64,000 nt of DNA, taken from Schizophyllum amplum (taxonomy: Eukaryota; Basidiomycota; Agaricomycetes; Agaricales; Schizophyllaceae). Position 1 is the stretch's first letter. The number at the start of each line of letters is the position of its first letter. The DNA is taken from the NCBI GenBank assembly GCA_007026445.1, contig VDMD01000037.1, positions 186,001 through 250,000 on the forward strand, in the 5' to 3' direction. A program made the translations under genes and the position numbers. Below, piece by piece: positions 30,456 to 41,833 of this stretch. The notes under the pieces are model-generated. The model was not told where the DNA came from. It saw only the letters and a list, made by a program, of their open reading frames with translations, and searched no databases.

Positions 30456-33045
30456 TTAAACTCCACGACTGGCGAGGTCCCGCAAGCTCTGCTGCATATC
30501 TGCTTGCCACTTCGTGAGATCCGCGCAGCGCCGTTCCAGCTGCTGCCGTTGCTGGTCGCGCTCGCGCTCGTGCTTCTGAAGGTCGCCGTTACGCGTCACT
30601 ACCTCTCGCGCGTGCTTCAACAGTGCGTTATAGCGCGCCTGAAGTTGATCCTTCTCCTGCTTGACTGTGGACAGCTGCGCGGCGAGCGACTCCGAGTTCG
30701 CTGAAGAGCCGGCGCTCTGCTGCGGCTCAGGCCTGACGCCGCGCTCGAGCTGAAGGATGTACTTGGTCTGTTCGTCGGTGCGCCGCTCGAGGTCATCGCA
30801 TCGTCGCATGATATCCGTCTTTTGCTGCAAGATGTCCGCTTTGGATTGGCTGAGATCCCGAACCTCGCGTTCGAGCCGGAGGATCTGCTTTCCTTGCGCG
30901 TCGCTGCTCTGCTCGAGATCCTCGTATCGTCGCGCGAGATCCGGGATTCGATGACCGGTCTTGGCTTTGGAGTCGAGATCCCGGGTTTTCTGCTCGAGGC
31001 GGTCTTCCAAAGTGCGATACCGCCGTTCGAGCTTCCCGCGGCTTTTCTCTAGCGCGGTGTTGCGCTGTTCTAGCTGACTGTTGACCCTCTCAAGGTCTGC
31101 GACGCGCTGCGCGAGTGCCTGACTCTGATCTTCAGCCGTCTCGACGGCCCGCGGTGGCACAGTGTTGCTCGCCGTCGCACCGTTATGCTGCGAACGTTCA
31201 TGAAAATCGATATGTTCATAAGAAGCGAAACCACTGACCGCATCTGACTTTGGCCAGTGATCTTCCATGTTCACGTCCTGAACCTCTGTAAGCGATGTTC
31301 GTCCTGGGTATTCGTCGTCGCGCAGGGAGGCAGCGACCGGCCCAGGCTTGTCGGGTCGCTCAGGCGTGTTTTTTACTCGGTTACACACGTCCGTCCATAG
31401 ACGCGCGTAAGGAGACTCGGCACAGGTTATGCTGCTCAGACGCGGGAAGAGCATAGCAAGGAAACGGGCGACCGGTCCTACGTTCTCACTGTCAATCGGC
31501 GAGTTGCATACGATGAGCGTCGTCAGGCGAGAGCGGTACCGCGGCCGGTAGTTGGATAGTCGTGGAGGATTGTTGCGGGCGTCGAAGACGAGCGCGAGCT
31601 CGACCAAGTCTGGGCAGCTTTCGGCAAAGGGAACGAGAGCGAAGAGGCTCAGAAGCTGGACCTCCGCTCGCAAGTCACATAGCCACAAGGCGCGCATGCT
31701 GGGCCATCCGCCGGCTGCGGTGACACAGTCTGCGTCTACAAGCGCAAGGCCATCATACGAGGCGAGCGAGAGCTTCGTGAGCTGAGAGAAGCGCGCTAGC
31801 GGTTTGATATACAACGCATCCGGCTCTTCCTCTCCGGAGAGCACAGGCTCCGACCCGGGAGAGGGCATGATGACGAGGGTATGCAATGCGAGAGGGTCAC
31901 ATCGGTATTCGATGACGGTGAGAATGTCCATGAAGTCGTCCCAGTCGGGAGACAGGTGGACTGCGCCCCGTATCGAGATAGCTTCCATGGGATGGTCTCG
32001 ACGCAGCGACTGGAGGATGCAGCGTGCCAGACCAGCTGACGACTGTCCCGACATGGTCAGAGACCGCAGGGCCGGAAACGCACGCCGCGTAGGCATTGTT
32101 GGTAGATATTCGATGGCGTCCGCGAGCTCCAGGTCGATAACACGCAGACAAGGGCATATCGCAAGCGAAGGAATGAGCATACCCGAGTATGGAACGCTCA
32201 AGGACACCTGCGACAGTGCATGCATTTCGGTAAGGCGGACGCATGTTGCGTCGTGCATGCAATCACCCCGTAAGCTGAGGGTCTGTAGGCTGTCGCACGA
32301 TTCGAGGAGATGAAGGATGACGTGTTCGTTGACTCCATCCGCTTGCAGTGTGCGAAGACAATTGGGCAGCATTTTGACCACATTCCCATGCTCTTTGATG
32401 AACCCGTTGAGCACCACTGCTTGCAGAGAGGAGAACAGAACACCATCAAGCAATGGCACCATGGATCGGACGAAGTCTCGCGAGTCGATGGTCAGCTTTT
32501 TCACCATCCCGGCGAGCTGACGAACCCTCGCAGATCGTCGCGCGTGAGATGCAGAATTACGCTAGAGGGATGAGGTGCTTAGTTTTAGGAGGCTGATAGC
32601 TGTCCAGACTGATGATGCTCACCTCTGAAAACGGGTTTACTGCCTCTCTAGGAAGGAGGCGGATAATGGGCCGAATGGATGAGATATCGGACCAGATGAT
32701 AGAGCTCGCTGTCGCCTCCCAATCCTTCGACACGCGAGCTACTCGGCATAGATCCTGTCTGCGCAGGAAATTGCAGATGAGATAGCGTATTTCTGCGTTT
32801 CCTAACATGCCGCGACACTGGCCGCTGACCGTAGGATCGTTTACGGAGAGCGGTCGGCTATGCCGTTGTCTTGACAGCTCTATGTTCGCTGAGCTTCGTC
32901 CGTGAGGAGTACGACGGTGATATACTGAAGGAGGAATCTCCACTGTGACTTCCCTGTAAACTGGACGTGTTGGCTTTCTAGCCCTACGAGAAGAATTGGC
33001 AGTGGCGATGTGGCCCGCGCTATCCATGTCACGTCTCTTGTTCAT
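30456..33045 (-). CDS. F-box protein with LRR-like middle and C-terminal coiled coil (paralogue)
   Basis: The frame upstream reaches to 33105 with a GTG, but the first ATG is at 33045 (MNKRRDMDSAGH), which I take as the start. Exon 1 has the F-box-like segment EIRYLICNFLRRQDLCRVARVSKDWEATASSIIWSDISSI, clearly alignable with the gene at 25737. The intron GTGAGC...CCTCTAG (about 32565-32624) joins FSE to RNSASHARRSARVRQLAGM. The long second exon repeats the leucine-rich layout (ALRSLTMSGQSSAGLARCILQSLRRDHPMEAISIRG, PDLVELALVFDARNNPP, SRLTTLIVCNSPIDSENVGPVA). It ends in a strong coiled coil up to RDLASRGV and the stop at 30456. The shared phrase (C)NSPID..NV matches C(C)SPIDAKNV in the paralogue. 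Function as for other F-box proteins; target unknown. Confidence 0.72.
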
Positions 33046-33878
33046 AGATTCGGAGTATCTGGGAATTATTGACTTAAGAGCAGCATACTTCGGGTATGTG
33101 TTCACCTATATTTTCTTGAACCTGTTGGAGGTTCTGCAGCTGGAAGGCTGCTATTGTCGTCACTGGAGTCGTCGTCGCTGGAGTCGCATTAGCTTAGATG
33201 CAGCTCTTGAGAGATTCCCAGTAGTGAGTTCGCGCTTCAACTATAGAAAGCAAACACTTGCTACCTTGTGAAGATAAGACTGATACAAAACGCGAAGTTG
33301 AACGTCCCGCGGAGGCGTGGAAGTCCAGGTCAAAGCAAGCACAATGGATGCATGGTACTGACCACGTGTCTGCATGATGCCAAGCGCGCGCACACAAACG
33401 CCTCGCGTCGCCCTGCACTGTTCGAGATCGCCAGCGCCATTGCAAGTGGATGGGCACATAACTTCATCGAGCGCCTTCACTTTCATCGAGCGCCTTCACG
33501 ACTCTCACCTCACCGAGCGCGCTCTCGTCCGTTGTTCATAACTTTCAGTCTATTCCGTTTCGTTTTTGTCTACGCATACAGTAGCGACCGGATCCGTGTG
33601 GTATCAAGTTAACGAATAACAATAGCTATAGTATACGGTATCCAGATCGGGTCCCTTCCGCGAAGTCAAACTATGCTACAAATACAGGTCATGGTTCCGA
33701 GTCGAGAGAGAAGGAGAGAGGGGGAAAGGGGATGTAACAAGGCAGATAATGAGCCAGGGTAAGTAATGAGCAGGGGGCGTTATAAGCGTCAGAAGCGTTC
33801 TCAGGATACATATGTGGTGTGGGGGATAGGTGACTTGGGACGTCGCACCGTGGCGAGCTCTATGGGGGACCGGCGCGC
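33046..33878. other. Intergenic region
   Basis: About 830 bases holding the F-box promoter and the 3' end of the pheromone receptor. A minus-strand ORF at 33676-33882 lacks support. The motif for a C-terminal CSIV box appears at 33665-33679 but only after an 8-codon frame, so it is not a pheromone gene. Confidence 0.4.
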
Positions 33879-35564
33879 TCATACAATCTCGCCTGCGCGA
33901 TGAGCTTCTGCTGCGGTCGAGTAGGATTCGGATGTCGCGGGGCCGGACATGCTAATTGTCGACGAGCGGATGGAGGATATCTCGATCCGCATGTCGTGTG
34001 GCCGCAATCGCGCAGGCTCGGGTGCAGTCAATGCAGGCGGATGCGCGGGTCCGTGCTGGATCGTCGTGGACGACTCGTTCGAGCAGCCTGCCGTCGTGAT
34101 AGGTGACAATGGCTCCTCCTTGGAATCGGATAGGATGCCGCCGACGTCGCCGAGGGAGAGCTGCCCGTATGAGAGCGTGCCGCCGGCAGCGAGCTTCTCG
34201 TCGTGCGACTCGCGGTACGAGGAGGCCTCGTCGGCCGTGAGGTCGGAGAAGAGCGTGGACACGCGCGTCGAGCTCTGCTTGCGGTTGTTCGCGTAGACGG
34301 GCATTGACGGGCCTGAGCCGGAGTACTTGCCGGGCGAGCTGCATAAGCGTCAGACATGGCCATGAAGAGTAAACGAGAGTTCGACTCACGCAGACGGACT
34401 CCAAGTCTCCGACTCGCAGGCAAGGAAGCGCGGGACGTAGCCGGCGCGCTTGCAGAACCTGTACATCGCGAGGCGGTAGTTCTTGCGGGCCTCCTCGGCA
34501 AAGCCGAAGAAGAGGAAGAAGATGAACGCGCAGACGAAGATGAACCACCGGGAGAGCTCGAGAGCCTGGTACGTGGTCGGCACGCTCTTCCAGAGAATGG
34601 CCGGCACCTGCTGGACGTTCGAGAAGTCGAGGTGCGTATCCTCCCATGAGATCCAGGGCTGCATCGAGCTGAACTGGGTGTTCATGTAGATTCCGAATGC
34701 GCCGAGGGGGATGGTGAGGCAAATTTCGATGGCGGCGAGACACATGAGGCGGAAGTAGCGGTTCGCGGTGAGGTTGCTGTGTGCAGCAAGGTACTCGTTG
34801 AAGTGCCTGCGACGCTTGTTGAAGTTGTAGATGCTGAGCGCTGGATGGAAGGTCAGAGTCACTTCAGGTTGGACGAGAAGCAATACGCACTGCAGTAGAT
34901 CGCGGAGACGCAGCCGATGGCTATCGGCCAGCCCGTCACGCACACGATAGCGACCCAGGTGTTGTAGGTCGTGGGGTAGCACCCAATGTCCTCATAGATG
35001 TCGAAGCGGTGTCCTTGGGGGATGTATTCTATGGTGCGTTTAGCGCGGTGCTAATGGCAAAGCTAGCGTATCACGCACGGAGAATCATAACAAGCACCGG
35101 GATGCCCATCCCGATCAACATGTCCATCATAACCTCGCGCCGTCTCTGCATTGGGGTGAGCAGCCATTCGTGAGGGGGGAGGGGATTCAAGCACCTCTGG
35201 CTTCGTCTTGGTGACTGTGCGTACGGTCGCAATGCAGTAGAGGCGACGGTTGATAACGAGAGAGGCAGCGGGGATAGCGACAGAGGTTCCGATGATGATT
35301 CTCGCAGCTGAGGGCAGTCGTCAGTGATAGCACGAGTGAAGAGCACCACTACGCACAGATATCGCACCAGATAGGTGCCCAATTGATAGCATTGCCCGAC
35401 CAGACTATGGAGTTCACCAGCTGAACCAAACACGCGACCGAGACCCAGATCATGTAGAGGCAGGTTCCTGTGTTCCACGCCTCGAGATGCCAGGGGAGGG
35501 GGAGGAGCGTGATGACAGTGCCGAAGGCCATGAACATCGAGAAGACCCAGTTCGGATACGACAT
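33879..35564 (-). CDS. STE3: STE3-type pheromone receptor (fungal mating GPCR)
   Basis: Seven-span receptor for lipopeptide mating pheromones. ATG 35564 opens MSYPNWVFSMFMAFGTVITLLPLPWHLEAWNTG, the standard beginning of the STE3 family, followed by WSGNAINWAPIWCDI and, in the next exon, TRIIIGTSVAIPAASLVINRRLY. RREVMMDMLIGMGIPVLVMILR is joined to YIPQGHRFDIYEDIGCYPTTYNTWVAIVCVTGWPIAIGCVSAIY (about 34890-35050). The exon at 34386-34850 holds the last spans: NFNKRRRHFNEYLAAHSNLTANRYFRLM, PWISWEDTHLDFS and LELSRWFIFVCAFIFFLFFGFAEEARKNYR. The tail is cytosolic, Ser-rich, ends at 33879, and carries TTAGCSNESSTTIQHG. Coupling to a heterotrimeric G protein and the MAPK pathway is known for the family. 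Sits in tandem with another receptor. Confidence 0.92.
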
Positions 35565-36868
35565 CTTGGCGGAGTCGAGGAAGCCTGCAAGGACTGCAGC
35601 AGATGTCGGAGGGGTCGGTGAGGGAAGGGGGAGGGAAGCTCGAGAAGATTTCGTGCACCATCAGGGACGGGTTTTAAGGTCGCCTCACCCCCCAGCATGT
35701 GGCTGATCTTCGGCGGGCGACATGCAGCAATCGACGGGGCGACTTCCAAACACAGCTCGTTATAACGAATGGGGTAATGTCCCGAAAGGTGCAATCCCTT
35801 TCAAACCGGGACATAGCTCCGGAACTTTTCGACATGGAAGGGAAGTTCGGGGTGAGAGCCGCGGAATGAGGGTGCCCTGCGGACCGGTGGAAGTGTAGTC
35901 CAGGCTCGTCCACGCGCTAGACGATGATGGACGATAACCGGCCCTGGCCACGAGTTCCTGCCGCGTTGTGGCCGGAAAAGGAAAGTTGAAGCCTCTGCGG
36001 TGTCCTTGACGACCAGATGGAGAGCGAGAGGCAAGCAGAACGCCCCGAAAGATGAAGTTCGTGAGAACTGTTCAAGGCGATGGAGAACGGTCGTTCGACA
36101 TGAGGATGACGCAGACCAGTCGAGAGTAGAGTCGACAGACGGCGAGCCAGCGTAGCCGGGCGTTCATTACGTGAGGGTCACCGGGCAGGGGCCTTCCCGT
36201 AGAGGCCGAGTCCCCCAGATAAGCAGCGGTGGCGGCGGCGGGCTGTGCAGGAGGAAAGCAGCGCCTTGGGAGGAGGAGGAAGTACGGAAGGAAGTTCGAC
36301 GGACTGTGCAGCGATCCTTAAGTACTGTACACCAGCGGCACTATATCACTCACCGAAAGCCCTTTGTCCTGCTTATTGTCTTGTCGGCGTCCTTTTGTTC
36401 TTTCGGCGGCACGAGGCACCCATCCTGCCTCGTGCGAGACGGGACTGTGTGGACCGCATGATAAGATCGCGCACGTGTGCTGTCCGCGGGAATTCAGAAA
36501 AGTCTTTTGCTGATTTCCTGTGTAAAGAACACGGCGGGTCTGCAGCGTGTAGATGGCCGCAAGCCAGCTGCACCTGCCCCGCCATAAGCAACGCCCCCTC
36601 GTGCACAACATCGCATCTTCAGGGAAGTCAGAGCGGAGAGCACGAAAGGAGAAGTGCAAACCCACAGAGCAATGGCACAGAAGAATCGGCGAGACTGACA
36701 AGATATGGGGGTGAAGGACATGCATTAGACGACACTAAGGTAATCCACAACTTGAAGAGAAGGAGGACGTGGTAGGGAGACATTGAAGATATGTACATGG
36801 GCATAAGCCAGACATCATATGCATATGACTACAGGAGACGAGAACGGATCGACCGCTCACCGCCATGC
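35565..36868. other. Region between the two pheromone receptors
   Basis: About 1.3 kb with no convincing gene. I looked on both strands for short ORFs ending in a CaaX box, as expected for pheromone precursors at a mating-type B locus, and found none that has an ATG and a plausible length. Contains the promoter of STE3 (left) and the 3' region of the second receptor. Confidence 0.4.
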
Positions 36869-39125
36869 TCAGAACGCCCGCCCCAGGCCGGGAGCATGCG
36901 ACGTGCCGAACACATTGCTCGAGTTGCGAGAGTGCTGCGAGGACGCCGGCGACAGCGGCACCGGCATCGACGAGAAGGGCAGAGGCGGCGGCGAGCAAGG
37001 CGGCTCCGGCCACGGCCCACGACAGATGGACGAGATCGTTGACTTCGCATCCTCAGGGATGCTCTGCGACATCGGTGGATCGCGCATGAGGATGACCTGC
37101 GGGTCGGACTGCTCGCGGGAAGGGCCCTCGTCCATGTCGGTGATGCCAGAGAGGCGTTGCGGGGCGAAGGATAGCGGCACGGAAGGCGGACGAGGCGGTG
37201 TGCACGAGGGCGGGCGGCCCAGCACGCCGCGCCTCGGCGGAGATGCATATGCAGGTGGGGGAGAGACGAAGGTGGGCGACATCAGCGCGGCCGTCGGGGA
37301 GGTTAACCCGAGCGTCCGCGCAACGGGCGACTCCATGTACGCGAGCGTGTTTTCACGGAAGGCTGCGTCCGAGTCATCGCTGGAGCTCTGGCTGGACGAA
37401 GACACTGTCGCCGAGACGCGCTTGCTAGGCGTGACGATACGCTTGAGGTTCCAGACGGGCGGCTTGCGCCCGCGGTCGAGCATGTCGTCCCAGCCGGATC
37501 GCAGTGGAGCGCTGTTGCGCACATCGTCGCCCGTCCTGAGGATCGTCAGCATCATGTGCTTGACGTACAAAGAAGGGCGAACCTAATGGACAAGGGCACC
37601 ACAATTGCAGGCGCACGGGGACGCTGCTCGGGGAAGCTCAGGCTGTCCTTGAGCTTCTTCCACCCCGAGGGCGCCGTGCCTTCAGAGCCTACTGCAGTCG
37701 TAGCCACAGAGAACCGCGACGACGGTACTGGCGAAGGGTCGGTCGTAGTCGGAGGTTGAGTACGCGGCGCCTCGCGATCAGAGAAAGGAAGACCAACGAT
37801 GTCCTCGCACCTGCAACGAGTGTCAATGGGATACAGGTGGACAACTGCGAGCGACTTACATCATGGACAAGGTTCTAGGCAGCTTCACCTTCGGCTGCTT
37901 GGGTGGCCTTTCCGACTTAGAGAACATGCTCTTGACGGAGCAGCCTAGGCCAGAGCACTTCGCCTTGAGCGTCGGTCGCTCCGTTGCGTCGAAGAATGAC
38001 ATCGTTGAGTCCGAGCGGACAGGCGGAGGGCGACTCCTACACATTCTCGTTAGCGACGGCATCGGAGGTATCATGCCATCACATACCTCCAGAAGAATCG
38101 ACTGCAATGCCCTTGGATGGACGCGAGCACCTGCTTCCGCTCGCTCCCCATGAGCACGAAGCAAAGCAACCACAGGATCGTCACGATGGGTGCGATCCAG
38201 AACATCACTTCCGCAGCCTGCCCCTCGCTGCCCGACACAACCTCGACCTCGCTCATATGCGCGTGCACCGCACCCCACGAGCCCCATGGCACGATCGTCG
38301 GCGAGAATACAGCGAAGAGGACCGCAATGACTATGAGGCTGCAAGTCGTGCTCGCAAAGCATAGGTGTCGGAGTAGGAGGCCGGAAGAGACAGACGTGCG
38401 TGTCGATAGATGTTCGTCAAGGAGCGTAGAAGGCAGGCGCGTGGCGTGGTGTACCGCGATGCCTGGTCGTCATATTAGGGCGAAGCTTGTGGGGAAAGGA
38501 GGGGAGCACTCACAGGAGAAGGCAAAGGCCGCTACGCATATCAGCGAGGGCGGAAGCCACATGAGGATGAGAGATAGTGATGATGGATGCACGGAGGCGA
38601 CGCAGCCAATATCGGCCACGACATTGAACCGGCGGTCCTGAACTATAAAATCTACAATGCCAATCAGCTCCCATACCTATAGCCAAGCACAAATTACGCA
38701 CGGAGGATGATATACACAAGGGGAATCACGACGCAGAAGAGGATTTCTATTGCTACAGTATTGCGCCGGGTGTTCGGCCCGGGCTTGCGCGCCGTTGCGA
38801 GGAACTCGAGCACGCGCAGCATGCAGAGCGCACACCCCGCGACGCCCATGAGTGCGGCGAGCGCGACCTTCGTCGCTAATGACGTGTTAGCCATCCGTGA
38901 GAGAGCGCGATCATGAAGCCACGCACCGAGGTCACACCACACGAGAGTGCGCACGCCCGCATTGCCCGCCCACATAACGGCGTTTACGGTGTGGATCAGA
39001 TTCCACGCTAGGAGCCAGAGGAGGAGACAGGGAGTTGGAATATCGCGCCAGACGCGCTTGAAGGGTAAGGCTACAGTGATGATGCAAACAGACACAATCG
39101 AGAGAACAGGGAGCTCGGCGCGCAT
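36869..39125 (-). CDS. Divergent STE3-type pheromone receptor with long cytosolic tail
   Basis: ATG 39125 opens MRAELPVLSIVSVCIITVALPFKRVW, then LLLWLLAWNLIHTVNAVMWAGNAGVRTLVWCDL, which matches the second and third segments of STE3 proteins (IIWAGN..VWCD). After a GTGCGT intron comes ATKVALAALMGVAGCALCMLRVLEF, then TRRNTVAIEILFCVVIPLVYIIL. The next exon (about 38519-38653) gives HFIVQDRRFNVVADIGC, the family FIVQ.HRF...DFGC motif, and SLILMWLPPSLICVAAFAF. The following exon holds LRHLCFASTTCSLIVIAVLFAVFSP and MFWIAPIVTILWLLCFVLMG. The tail is about 380 residues over three more exons, Ser/Pro-rich, and ends at 36869 (SHAPGLGRAF). It belongs to a different STE3 subgroup from the neighbour. Whether it determines mating type or is one of the mating-unlinked receptor-like genes cannot be told from sequence. 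Confidence 0.86.
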
Positions 39126-39210
39126 GGCGGAAGGGGAGGGAAGAGAAGTGGAGGATGACGGGTAGAAAAGGCGAGGGACTGAAAGAACGAAGGAAGGCGC
39201 AAAGGAGGGT

Positions 39211-39944
39211 CTATGGTGTGTAAGAGTAGTCTTTATGTATGAAGGCAATGAGAACAAGGACACCCAGGGAAGGACGAAGACCACTCTTCTTTATCCTCCG
39301 CCAGCATGCAGCATAACCGCGAAAAGAAGGAGGAACAAGCGGATTACCAAAGCTGGAAACAACACATCCGGTTGAGCGCGCCCGTGGCCCGAGAGGCAGA
39401 TCGCTTCGCAACAGTCGAGGCGGGGTAAAGTACAAAGGAATTACCGCTTTAGGAATCATCTCCGGGAGACGCTCATTCAAGCCTCGCTCACGGCGCTTGA
39501 GGTTTACGTTGCTCTCTGCTGACTCGGATCTAGAGTGTGACACTGAGGATGGGACTAGAAGCGCTTGCTGTGGGCGCCGAGCTGGTAATACGTGCATAAT
39601 GGGGTTGAATACCGCTGAAATAGGCAAACTGAAGAAGGCACTGCGATGATGCATTAGGGGCCGTTGCAGTAAGTATAAGAGTAAGCGTACCCGGCAATAG
39701 CGTCATGACAGTAGTGGTCATCAAGAATAAGGACATCGTCGGAGCCTGAGCAAGGCGCAGGTCAGAGCGTATCGACAGGGCCAGCACAAAGGGGCTTACC
39801 TATACACGGTCCGCACACCTCCACGGCCTCAATCTCCTGATATATGCGCTCCGCCAGGAAGAGCTTAAAGGCTTGAAGCCGTGATGGAGGCGGACACTGG
39901 GACAGGCTCCCCAGAGCGCGGTCACAATTTGGATGCGTAAACAT
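39211..39944 (-). CDS. Hypothetical small protein, three exons
   Basis: ATG 39944: MFTHPNCDRALGSLSQCPPPSRLQAFKLFLAERIYQEIEAVEVCGPCI. Intron GTAAGC...GCTCAG, then a short exon GSDDVLILDDHYCHDAIAG, intron GTACGC...ATCGCAG, and a last exon AFFSLPISAVFNPIMHVLPARR...SNVNLKRRERGLNERLPEMIPKAVIPLYF. Both introns are about 50 bases with normal ends and keep the frame, which supports a gene. The part after LPLGPRARS is less convincing as coding and the true stop could be earlier with another intron. No family recognised. It lies directly upstream of the second pheromone receptor on the same strand. Confidence 0.45.
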
Positions 39945-41833
39945 CGGTTACAGGCAAGACTCTTCGAGCGCGAGAACAGGGGTGTAGCTGACGGTATTTA
40001 GCAAGAGATACAATTGAGGAAGGAGCGCATACGCACTCGATCGCTTTCGAGCAACGCCCTCGAAGGCAGTCCCGCTATGACCATTGGAGAGCGCTCTCAG
40101 CGCCCTTCTTATTGATCAATATGAGCTATGCAACGCCAAGCCGACGTGCATCTTGTTGACGGCTGGGATGTGTCAGTAGGTGCTGATGTGCAGGGACAGT
40201 CAACGCACCGTCTCGTATATGCTGCATCGAGCTGAGGCTCGGATTATAGATGCGTCGAAGAGGAGACGCAGCTCCGTCACTGTGCGCCCCGGACCATCCT
40301 CCTGTAGTATATATGCTTCTGCGAGATGTCGACATCAGGTTCAACCGCGTCGAGGTATAGCAATTGAGCTGGGAAGCCGGGCGAGAATGGCAGCATATTT
40401 CTGCAGATGCTAGGGATTCGCTCTTATATTAGCTATAGTCTGATCAGACCAAATGATAGCGCGGGTGCATAAAGACAAGGGGGCATCGAGGCTGGATCGA
40501 GGAGACGCGTGATGCATATAGTCACTGCTGTCACAAACCTCGCAGTCACGCTCTGTGAACTTCGACAGCGACTTGCATGAAGCTTGCCAAAGGTCCCCAG
40601 AATTCCTCCCTTCAGCTTGTGCATCGCAATGACATGGACTTCAACCTGCGCTCGCGATGATTTGGAAAAGCTGTGGAAGAGCTCTGTATGAATATTTCCG
40701 TCTCGGAGTTGCTCTCAGTCAATTCAACTATACCGTCACCTCGATGAAAGCCGTTTATAGTCGACGTGCAAGTGATCTCACAACGTTCAATGCTTCTCCG
40801 TGTCATACAACTTGCTCACTCCTTACGAACGACGGGCACTTTGCACCAATGATGAAGGGCTTCGAACTACAAGCCAGCCGTCAGAGAGGTGGACCGACGC
40901 TTGCAGCAAGGTCCGATTTGAAGCCCCGAAGAGAAGTGACCTCGGTGACCTTGATCTCCGCTGCCGGAAGTTGGATGGCCTTCTCAATTCCCAGCATACC
41001 CCTCGTCAGAGCAAATGCACACGGCGGTGACAGGAATACATGGGTAGCTTGGAGCAAGGAGAGCACCGACAGGTATACCTACTGCATAGCTACTCAGGTA
41101 CGGCTGCCCGAATATCTTGCTATCGCACTTGACCATAAACTTTACTGACCTTCCTATGCAGATTACAAGAGAACAGTCGGCATGGCGCAGCCAGAAATCA
41201 AGTGGACAGTACATCATTCAACGCAGTTTAGGCTCAGCGGGCTGATCCCTGCGCGCGAGCGTGGGGGCGAACCTGGGGCGAACGATATAGACGCGCGCGG
41301 AGCCGCCACTTGAACCCATCGATATCGGTGCCAATCGCGGACAATGCGCTTCCAAAAGCGGCATCTCGTTTGAAGTTCTCTTCTGCCCAAGTTGGATCAT
41401 TGGCACCGCCGACCTCTGGCGTTACCGACGACTGCGCGGCATGCGCCCGGCCGCATCTCGGTGGCGCAACCCTCTCGGCGGGCACGCCGATATCGCCCTT
41501 CGCGCTACTTGGGCTTCTGCTGCTCGCTGCGCCAGCCGGTGATCCACACTTGATGCTCGTAACAGTCACCGGTGGCGTGTGTACGTGAAGTGTTATCGCG
41601 AAGCTAGCAAGGTTCGACAGAAGATGCCCCGCATGTCCGTTCCCTCTATCACCGCGCGGGACGGTTCAGTAGGACTATCACAGCCCACCGGACGTGCGTG
41701 TGAGAACGTCGGGGCGTATGTATAAGGGCGACGAACGAACGCTTTCCCGAGGCTCCTTCCCGCCGGCACACCCGCCTTTGCCTTCCTTCCGCTCCCTTTA
41801 CGGCCCCCTGATACCCCCACCGGCGAACACAAC
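39945..41833. other. Gene-poor region
   Basis: About 1.9 kb with no assigned gene. A minus-strand stop-free stretch at 41234-41569 (EENFKRDAAFGSALSAIGTDIDGFKW) and another at 40881-41066 (GIEKAIQLPAAEIKVTEV) look weakly coding but lack a start and clear splice sites. A plus-strand ORF of 163 codons at 40657-41148 overlaps them and has no motif. The last 150 bases are the promoter of the seven-span gene (TATAAG at 41721-41726). Confidence 0.35.
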
